Assembly: GCA_024291935.2 (NCBI GenBank)
Contig: CM044309.1
Span: forward strand, 101,457,628 to 101,521,627
Reading direction: 5' to 3'
From: Okapia johnstoni
Lineage: Eukaryota; Chordata; Mammalia; Artiodactyla; Giraffidae
DNA length: 64,000 nt
How positions within the stretch are numbered: the first letter of the stretch is position 1; every line of letters starts with the position of its first letter. This document shows positions 55,831 through 64,000 of the stretch, piece after piece. A model generated the notes under the pieces. It did no database searches and was not told where the DNA came from. It saw nothing but the letters and a program-made list of their open reading frames with translations. The position numbers and the translations under genes are program-made.

Positions 55831-58800
55831 ATTGATAAATAGCAACAACCACACCTGGTGCCTGACTGCCATCCTCCTCAATGCCATTGAGTGCGTAACT
55901 GGGGACAAATTCAAGGTTGAGCTCACATTCTTGTTTGCCAAGAGATGCCATGTCCAGTTGGGATGGACAAAGTTTCCTCAGAACACAAGTGGCTGGGCTG
56001 AGACCTCCCCTAGGACGCTTCAGCTCTCCCCTCATGGCGGCACTCCCTGGCCTTTGTCTTCTGGTCTAAAGCCAGGAACCTTGTTTACACCTGGTTCTCT
56101 TCTCCTCCTCCTGTCCCATCCTTTCAAAAGCCACTGGTCATTTGAGTCTTCCCCTTGGCGTTCCTTAACTACTGTAAAGACCCAAAGTCGCCTAACGTGA
56201 GATGATGACACCTGTCTTCAGGTATGCAAGCCCCTTATCCAGCAGGGCTGCCACCTCAAGCTTCAGGGAGCTTGGCGAAGGGAGTATCCCTACACTGAGC
56301 AGCAACATGACCTTGAAATAGCCCCATCACCAAGCATTTGACATTGGCTGTGTTAGTAGCATTCCTTCTCTTGCCTTCCAATTGTAATCCATTTATGTTA
56401 CAAACACACAGAGAGGGTTATCATGATCCAGTGAAATATAATGCCTCACATTGAATGTTGATTAAGGGATAATTTGATAAATCAATCTTTTTTGGCTTTA
56501 ATTGCTCTTCCTGTATGATTCCCATAGGAAAAAGGAATCATGAATAGTCAACCCCTGGTCTTTGTGGGCTTTTCTAATCTCATAACACAACATTGTACAT
56601 GGTGCCCTGTCTCCTGCAGAGGGTCACGTTGAACACCCAGCCCTTGGGCTTGGCCCCCTCGCTCTGTATACCATTATCGGAACTCTAGCGGCCAGATTCC
56701 ATATGCTGTTTACACTTAAGTTTTCACATCCAGTTTCCTCACCCCTTTAAGTTTGCCAAGCATACGCTTGGCTTGTCCTTGGGGGAATATTTTAGTGTAA
56801 TATGTAGAAAGCTATAGTATCGAGAACTGTGTTGGCAACTCTACGTAGCGTTGAGAAAATTTACCCTATTACATCAAATTGTGGTTATTTTACAGGCTGT
56901 CAACACCAATGCTTGATTTCTAATGGATGCTTTTCTTCCTTCAAGCTGGGATAAACTCTCCCAAACTCTCACTGGGGCACCATTGCTCACTTTTCTTCCC
57001 TTTCTGCTTCTCTCCTGCTGTCACTATTGGGTTCAAACCAGACATGCAGTCTTGTCTACTCATTTTAGGACACTTCTTAATTCCTTCACACTGTATTTTT
57101 CTTTCACAACCTCCACCTATTATTTCCAAAGGGAGTCACCCTTCACTGAAGCCATGACAAGGTTCTTTTCCATTGCATTCCAAGGTAAGACTATTGACTG
57201 CAGCCTCACTTGGTATCTGTTAACTTTTGCCCTTGGCGTCCAGACAACTCTTTGATTCTCAGGATGCTTGCTGCTGAACTTCCTGTCTATAGTAATGCGC
57301 CTGGGGAGTCTCTTGCTCCCCTAGCCTGCTTTTTCCTCCTCCCAGAGCTTCCCTTTCCCTTTCCATGCCGAGCAATTATTCTTATTAATTATTCCAGCTA
57401 GCAGTAATTATCAGCAGTACATGCCCCAAGCCACATTAATAACAGAAATCTCTAGGACACTGAGGAGTCAGCTGGGAGGCCCCCTCCACCTTTTGATTTG
57501 CGTGGCACTGCAAGTTGTGCTCTCTGCTTCTCCCCACGCCCCTCCCATGTGCCCCTGCTTGCTCTTACCCATCCCCAGCTGCTGCATTCTCCAGCCCGGG
57601 TAGATGGGTTGATGGTGTGATAAACAAGCGCAGTGTGATCTCAACCTGTGTGGCTATAAGCTCCATGTAACTCCAGTGGCATGTGAGGCACCTGAACCTT
57701 GGCACAACTGAAAGGCATCCTTTAGTAGCATCTAAAGTTGGATCCTGAACACTCTGTAAATCCTTTGGCACTCATTTGCAACAGTTTTTCCTTTGTATGT
57801 ATTCTTACCCTCTGTTCATTTGTCTTGGCCATCATTCGTTAATAGTTTAAAATCTCAACAGCCAGTCATTAGTGTATTTAAAGGAATGCTCTTGTTTTAT
57901 CAGAAAATTGCAAAAAATCAATTTGCATAAAAGTTCAGGAACATTAGATAATTAAGGAAGTTCTTTTATGGTTACATAGGAAAGTGTATGAATGATGATG
58001 GTCTTTTGAAAGCTGCTGAACTAGCTCAGTTCACCAAAATATTTCAGAGGAAAAGGCAAATGACAAGGAACAGAGAAGTACAGATAGAATTAGTTTAGAA
58101 CAGTGCGTATGTCTTCCCAAAGTAATTTTGTGTATTACAATGAATGTGTGTGCTTGAGAAGTGAGATGCTGTGTTTTGCTAGCTTAGCTCCTAACAGGGA
58201 CTTGGAAACCATCTGCCTTTTGGAATCTTCTTTTTTTAGTCCAAAACAACAAAGTTTGAAACACTTGGATATAGTGTCAAGTTTGACTTACTACAATTGC
58301 AAACCATCAGCAAGTTTCCAGAGAGGTTGCAAGGCAAGGTGCTAATTTGCAGATGTTATAGCAAAGATCTTATTACTAAACCACTACAGACCACATGTGG
58401 CAATGGTGAAAATCAGGTGGAAAAGAAAATTTTCAGCATTGTCAAAACAGTGCTTCTATGAGTTGCTGCCAAGTGAATAACACAAAAGCTAAGCTAGATT
58501 TTTTTCCTGTTTTTCTTTCTTTCTTTTTTAAAGACACGGGTGGAATAAGGAGAAGTATGTGAAACAATCTGGAAAAGATAAACTTCTAAGAGTGACTTAA
58601 TTTCTTTGAAAGACACTTTGAAGAACAAAAGTAATAGGAAGTATGTCTCATTCTGACACCATGCCTACCTGCTTCCAGCATGAAATACCGATACATAACT
58701 GTTGAGGCCAGTGGTAAAAATCCAGTCCTTTGCAAATTTATTTAATTTAAATAAGCTTCCCCAACATTGGGGGAATGTGTTCTCTCAGTGTGCTTCATTA

Positions 58801-60139
58801 GTGTAGCTTACACCACAAAACTGGCTGTATTGAGAAAGATTGCACCATTATCAAATAATTAGGAATGCCTTAGCAGGTGCATACACTTACCTTAGTAATT
58901 AAACCCTTGTTAAAACACCAAAATCCAGAGACTTTAAATGGTTACAGCATCCCATAGGAGGTAGCCCAGAAAGTGATTCTATAAGGTAGCGTCATTTGGG
59001 AACAGGGATATTGAGCAGAGTCTCTTTTCCTCTTGGGATGCTTACCAAGCACATCTGTGCACATCATGAGATGCAATAAAATTTGCAACGACAATGCTAA
59101 ACAAACAGACACCGACATGCACAAGACAGACACCGGGCATACCCAGCACCACCCTGCTTGAAGCAGATACTGTGTAACTGGGCTTTTTGTTGCCATTGTT
59201 CCAAGGATGGCGCATGAGACAAAGAGGAAATAAAATGAGAATCTCCGAAATCCTCAGTCTTCTCTCCTCACTTTAGGGAAGAAGGGGCAACTGAAACAGT
59301 TTCTCAGGAAATACCTTCATAAAACTAAACTCTGAAGTTTTTGACAAAATGCAAATGTTGGTTAGCTTTTACTCCCCGTTGGTTTTGAGGAATAGGCCCA
59401 TGTAAATATGACAAGCAGCCACCAAAAAGCCAACATTCCAAAGCAGTTCCCTAAAATCTTCCTGCCAGCAGTCTTAAAGTGATCCATATAATTACAAATT
59501 AGATCCATTTGCTGGGGTCTGGCTGCCTAGGCAAGAGCTTGCCTTCCGTATATAAATATAATTGTGATAAATCTGGACTCAGCAGCCATGGGGCATCCTG
59601 AAGATGATATCTAGGGGTTGCCATGACAACTACCTAGAATTCCTGCTGTCTTTTCAAGGTGGAGTTCCTAGGTAAAGCCTGGAAGGTATCCAAAATAAAT
59701 CATCAGAAGGTAGGACAGCTGGAATTGGTCCATGGAAGAAATCCAAGTATGTGAGTCCATAAGTCCTGTGGTAAGGAGGTTGTCACTTGAGGACAAATTT
59801 CCATCACTTCGTGGAATTTAAGCTGAGTATCTAAAGTGATTGGATTTTTTTATGGATCTTGGTGTTCCTGGGGCTTGAATACTACGGTATTGACACTAAT
59901 GACCTCTGTCAATCACTGATGTAATCACTCCCTAGGAGCAAAGCATCCTACACTCCTGGGGACACACGTGTCTCAGGAAATCTGTGGACCCAGCCATGTG
60001 GCAAAAGGTATTGTCCTTTTGTAAGTGGCAACTCTTGGGTAACTGTCTTCATTGCAGTGAACACTTTTGGTCTGGACAGCCTCCTGACAGTATCAGCAGG
60101 GTTAGGGTGATAACTCTTGCTCATTCTGGTTCTGAGGCT
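55831..60139. other. repeat-poor island
   Basis: The longest stretch (4.3 kb) without a ruminant insertion. Possible regulatory cores include an octamer ATTTGCAT at about 57,921-57,928, a TAATTA core near 57,950, a 17-bp AT palindrome at 58,738-58,754 beside CCCCAA/TTGGGG, and an X-box-like palindrome at 59,617-59,630. The frame at 55,538-56,200 (220 codons) starts inside the SINE and shows no domain. No exon is supported. Confidence 0.45.
59611..59637. promoter_or_regulatory. imperfect palindrome resembling an RFX X-box
   Basis: The core GTTGCCATGACAAC (59,617-59,630) differs by one base from the palindromic RFX consensus GTTGCCATGGCAAC. It is framed by CTAGG and CCTAG, which are themselves inverted. 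The site lies in unique, repeat-free sequence. Binding is not shown. Confidence 0.4.
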
Positions 60140-60300
60140 TATCAAGCTGAGTCCTAGTTACACCATTCATTTGTTCTGAGACCTTGGGGATAAGAGGGAT
60201 AATACTCTGAGCCAAATTGGTAATTGTGAGAACTGAACAAAACAACAAATGTGAAACACTAAACACAATGCCTGGCATTTAATAAACAATAAATATCCTC
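60140..60300 (+). repeat. MIR SINE
   Basis: 'gttctgagaccttggggata', 'aaacacaatgcctggcattt' and 'aataaacaataaatatcctc' follow the MIR order. Confidence 0.65.
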
Positions 60301-60839
60301 TTCCTTTACTCCTCTCTGCAAAACATAAAATATGATATAAATACAAGACATATTGTATTAACTCAAGAATCTGTGGACCATCAAGCATTTTATTGAGATT
60401 CACTTATTTGGCCACATCAGTACTGGCAGTCCAATTTGCACATAACAGTAATATAAGTTTTCACAAAGTGAAAGGGAGTGGTAGTTGTTCTGTTAGAAAG
60501 ATCAGAAAGATCAGCAGGCACATAGATGTCATGTGGTATTGTAAGTGATAAACAGCTGAGAAGATCAGAGTATTTAATCTTCAAGCCATTAATTTAGGAA
60601 GGTGAGGGCTATGCCCTTTTACCCAGAAGTGAAGGAAAGTTTGAAATAACAAAAAGAAGACTACAGTTCTTTGAAATAATGACATAACTCTGGACCTGCA
60701 GGGGATGTTTATAACATATTATTCAATCAACCAAAAAATTATTTTCACCTGTAAAATAGCACATCTACTAAAGCAAACTGTTTAAAATTTTAAACTATTC
60801 ATTGAAGTGTAACACGCATGTAGAAAATATACTGTGACT
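60301..60839. other. unique sequence without a gene
   Basis: Non-coding, AT-rich. Confidence 0.4.
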
Positions 60840-61354
60840 TCTTTCTGGATTTTGTCTTTATTTTTGATTTTCTGTAGTTTGAAAATTCTGTGCCTAGGTG
60901 TAGGGTTTTGACATGTATCCTGCTTGATGTTCTCGGAGTTTCCTGGACCTGTGGTTTGGTGTCTGACATTAATTTGGTGGAAATTCTAAGCCATTATTGC
61001 TTCAAATATCCCTTCTACTCCATTCTCCTTTCTTCCTCTGATATTCCCATTATGTGTATGTTATACCTTTCATGGTTGTCCCACAGTTCCTGGATATTCT
61101 GTCTTAATTTTTTAATCTTTGTTCTCTTTGTTTTTTAGTTTTTTAGGATTCTATTGATATATCTTCTACCTCAGAGATTCTTTCCTTAACTGTATCCAGT
61201 CTACTAATAAGCCCTTCAAAGGTATTCTTTATTTCTGTTAGTGTTTATCATTTTTTGATTGTTTCTTAGACTCTCCATCTCTGCTTACATTTTCCATCTG
61301 TTCTTGCTGTCTACTTTATTCACTTGAACCATTAGTATATTAACCATACTTCTA

Positions 61355-61528
61355 AAAATTTTTATTGAAGTATAATTGATTTACAATGTTGTGTTATCTC
61401 AATTTCTGCTATGTAACAAAGTGACTCTGATAGTTTTCTCTTTCATATTCTTTTCCACTATGATTTATCACAGGAAGTTGAATACAGTTCACTGTGCTTT
61501 ACAGTAGGATTTTGTTGTTTATCCATTC
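61355..61528 (-). mobile_element. cetartiodactyl L1 3' end inserted in old L1
   Basis: 'ttttattgaagtataattga', 'tttacaatgttgtgttatct', 'gatttatcacaggaagttga' and 'tttacagtaggattttgttg' are the reversed 3' UTR of an L1 lineage common in cetartiodactyls. It is 5'-truncated to about 170 bp. Confidence 0.88.
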
Positions 61529-61712
61529 TAACTATGAAAGTGAAAATGTTAGTCACTCAGTTGTGTCTGATTCTTTGAGACCCATGGACTGTAGTCCAGC
61601 AGGCTCCTCTGTCCATAAAACTTTCCAGGCAAAAATACTGGAGTGGGTTGCCGTTTCCTTCTCCAGGGGATCTTCCCAAGCCTGAAATCAAATGCAGGTC
61701 TCTTGTAACTAT
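61529..61712 (-). repeat. Bov-tA SINE lacking its head, 7-bp target-site duplication
   Basis: The body 61,536-61,705 lies between 'taactat' copies (61,529-61,535; 61,706-61,712). The tRNA head past the B box is missing (5' truncation), so no Pol III promoter remains. Confidence 0.93.
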
Positions 61713-62340
61713 AGCTGTTTTAAATTCCCAGTCTCAGATTATCAACATCCCTGCCATATCTGAGTTTGGCTCTGAATTTTGCTCTGTCTTCCAATTGTGC
61801 TCTTTTGCTTTTTATTAAGTCTTGTAAAAAATTTTTTGATAGCAGACATGATGTAATGACTAACTAGTTTCTCCTTTGGGCAGATCTTGTTAAGAAGAAC
61901 AGAATGCTCTGATGTATTTCAAAATGGTTACTTTTATTCTCTCCCTGATGGAAGCAAGAAGGGATTTGTCTCTAATAGTCATCATGAGATCCTAGTTGAG
62001 CTCCTGGAAGTAAAACTCAAAAAGGTGTGGGGACTTCCTTATGACTGGCACTCCCTGAAGTTTTTGACTCTCATATTTGCCTACACTGAGCCTCCAGCAA
62101 TTTGTAAGTTACAGTTCAGGTTTTCCTATCCTGGTACTGGTTCCTGCAGAGGTTCTGCTCACAGTTTTCCTGCTCTGTCTTGTATATTCTGATTCTCTGT
62201 GTCCACCTGTCTGCCTCTCCAACTTTGGGGTAGCAGTTTTCCCTGTGATCTCCCTTCATTTACAAATAAATGAAACTTGTTAATTTTTGTTTGTTTGGCT
62301 TTTCTCTTATTGTTAGGAATAAGCGGTAATTTCCAAGTTC

Positions 62341-62611
62341 CTTACATGCCAGACCAAATTTCCCCATTTATTTCAAAGTGACCTTTTATAGCCTTCAGAA
62401 ATCTGGGATCCAGTTTAATTTCATTCCTAGTATTTGGTTGTCTCTTTAATTTTCTTTAAGCTAGAATAATCACCCTCCCTTTTTTGTTTTATTGTTTGGT
62501 CCTTAAAACATTGAAACTTTTGGAGTTCAGGACAATTGTGTTGTGAAGTAACCCATATTTTAGAATTATTTACTCATGTACAGACATAGGTTAAGTATAT
62601 GGTAAGAGTAT
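62341..62611. other. unique sequence, nothing recognised
   Basis: AT-rich spacer between old L1 and BovB. Confidence 0.4.
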
Positions 62612-63335
62612 TTGTTGTTTTTGTTGTTCAGCTTCTAAGTCATGTCCAACTTTTTGTGACCCTATGGACCACAGCACATCAGGCTCTTCTGTCCCCCACT
62701 ATCTCCCAGACTTTGCTCAAATTAATGTTTATTGAGTCAGTGATGCTATCTAGCCATCTCATCCTCTGCCATCCACTTTTTTTGTTGCCTTCAATCTTTC
62801 CAAGAATTAGAGTTTTTTCCCAGTGAGTCGGCTCTTCACATCAAGTGACCAAAGTTTGGAGGTTCAGCTTCAGCATCAATCCTTCCAATAAATATTCAGA
62901 ATTGATTTCCTTTAGGGTTGACTGGTTTGATCTCCTTGCTGTTCAAGGGACTCTCAAGCACCACAATTCAAAAGCATCAATTCTTTGGACTTGGCCTTCA
63001 TCATGGTCCAACTCTCACATCTGTACATAACTACTGGAAAAACCATAGCTTTGACTATACGGTTATTTGTTGGCAAGGTAATGTCTCTGCTTTGTAATAC
63101 GCTGTCTAGATTTGTCACAGCTCTAGTATTCCCATCTCTTTAAGAATTTTTCACAGTTTTTTGTGATCCACACAAAGTCTTTAGCATAGTCAGTGAAGCA
63201 GAAGCAGATGTTTTTCTGGAATTCCCTTGCTTTCTCCATGATCCAACAAATGTTGGCAATTTGATCTCTGGTTCCTCTGCCTTTTCTAAACCCAATTCGT
63301 ACATCTGAAAGTTCTTGGTTCACGTACTGCCAAAT
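62612..63335 (-). mobile_element. BovB fragment with internal deletion
   Basis: The minus-strand 3' end starts at 'ttgttgttcagcttctaagt' (plus-strand reading). After 'ctagatttgtcacagctcta' (about 63,106-63,125) the sequence jumps directly to the RT palm region ('attcccatctctttaagaat'), deleting about 400 bp that in other copies holds YADD and following residues. The distal part encodes IGFRKGRGTRDQIANICWIMEKAREF-type residues at 63,323 down to 63,123. It is dead. Confidence 0.93.
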
Positions 63336-63514
63336 CCATATTATATAAGCAGTATTATATGTTTCCCATCTTTGCTAAATTTAATACTTGGTGTCCACAA
63401 GATCTGTCTATTATAAAAATACATTTTCAGTTATGTAATTAATAGACATTCTGTGGTAATACTTTAAGTCTGTGAATATTCTATTCCCCAACAACCATCT
63501 ACCCTATGGTTTTC

Positions 63515-64000
63515 AGGAACCAGAGATCAAATTGTCAACATCCGATGAATCATCGAAAAAGCAAGAGTACCACAAAAACATCTATTTCTGCTTCATTGAC
63601 TATGCCAAAGCCTTTGACTGTGTGAATCACAATAAACTGTGGAAAATTCTGAAAGAGATGGGAATACCAGACCACCTGACCTGCCTCTTGAGAAACCTGT
63701 ATGCAGGTCAAGAAGCAACAGTTAGAACTGGACATGGAACAACAGACTGGTTCCAAGTAGGAAAAGGAGTACGTCAAGGCTGTATATTGTCACCCTGCTT
63801 CTTTAATTTATATGCAGAGTACATCATGAGAAATGCTGGGCTGGAGGAAGCACAAGCTGGAATCAAGATTGCCAGGAGAAATATCAATAACCTCAAATAT
63901 GCAGATGACACCACCTTTATGGCAGAAAGTGAAGAAGAGCCTCTTGATGAAAGTGAAAGAAGAGAGTGAAAACGTTGGCTTAAAGCTCAACATTCAGAAA
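63515..64000 (+). mobile_element. BovB RT fragment, cut by window end
   Basis: The plus strand, from about 63,472, has an open stretch of 165 codons. Within it are motif A, FIDYAKAFDCVNH, the palm block VRQGCILSPCFFNLYAEYIMRNAGLEEAQAG, and motif C YADDT at about 63,898-63,912, all intact. BovB similarity begins at 'aggaaccagagatcaaattg', so the fingers and the endonuclease are missing. A small deletion in the SEEE(L)KSLLMK region shifts the frame and leads to a stop at 63,967. The element continues beyond the window. Confidence 0.94.

Larger units (their letters stand above)
60840..62340 (-). mobile_element. old L1 5'-region sequence, split by nested insertions
   Basis: Reversed L1 5'-side sequence: 'taagccattattgcttcaaa', 'tattcccattatgtgtatgt', 'ccacagttcctggatattct' and 'tctacctcagagattctttc', resuming after the insertions with 'atagctgttttaaattccca', 'tctgagtttggctctgaatt' and 'gatagcagacatgatgtaat'. 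It is the same type of sequence as 8,190-9,130. No frame survives. Confidence 0.7.

Noticed and set aside
55538..56200. Open frame of 220 codons
   Set aside because: It starts inside a Bov-tA SINE and runs through the second SINE head. The unique part has no recognisable domain, so it is not a gene.
1..64000. CRISPR arrays, operons, phage or plasmid features
   Set aside because: The window is mammalian nuclear DNA. No regularly spaced direct repeats, prokaryotic gene order or ribosome-binding sites are present.

Overview
The window is nuclear DNA of a ruminant, most likely a bovid (cattle, sheep, goat or a relative). The diagnosis rests on its repeats: many tRNA-headed Bov-tA SINEs, the dimeric Bov-A2 SINE with its (AGC)n tail, BovB (RTE-clade) LINEs, and the 3' ends of L1 lineages typical of cetartiodactyls. 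These sit on an older mammalian layer of L2, MIR, old L1, one MER20-type hAT element and one MaLR-like LTR. The species cannot be fixed from sequence alone.

I found no protein-coding gene, exon, tRNA, rRNA or CRISPR array that I can support. The longest open frames either lie inside BovB (reverse transcriptase and C-terminal fragments, all broken or truncated) or read through SINEs, or are chance frames in unique sequence. The window reads as intergenic or intronic.

Layout. 1-5.8 kb: L2, SINEs and two BovB fragments. 5.8-9.1 kb: old L1 sequence on the minus strand, with a 62-bp tandem duplication. 10.3-15.1 kb: a purine tract with a quadruplex motif, a Bov-A2, MER20 and MIR copies, and a palindrome containing GTCTAGAC. 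15.3-17.5 kb: a second old minus-strand L1, split by a SINE with a 58-bp GC/CA tract. 18.3-19.95 kb: the longest BovB copy. 20-22.5 kb: L2, MIR and SINEs. 24.2-26.7 kb: an old plus-strand L1, followed by a dimeric SINE. 30-36 kb: L2 sequence in three minus-strand blocks, carrying younger insertions. 37 kb: an LTR. 41.7-42.9 kb: a BovB split by an L1 that appears to carry a 3' transduction. 45.9-49.4 kb and 55.8-60.1 kb: two repeat-poor islands, the best places to look for conserved regulatory DNA. 60.8-62.3 kb: old L1 with nested insertions. 62.6-64 kb: two BovB copies facing head to head, the second cut by the window end.

No new multi-gene system is visible. The observations most worth checking are the apparent L1 3' transduction (42,186-42,340), the shared junction of two dimeric SINEs, the BovB inverted repeat at the right edge, a BovB insertion with a duplicated 3' terminus, three quadruplex motifs and the palindromic Smad-type site. 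Family names come from remembered consensus sequences, not a database search, so subfamily labels are tentative.
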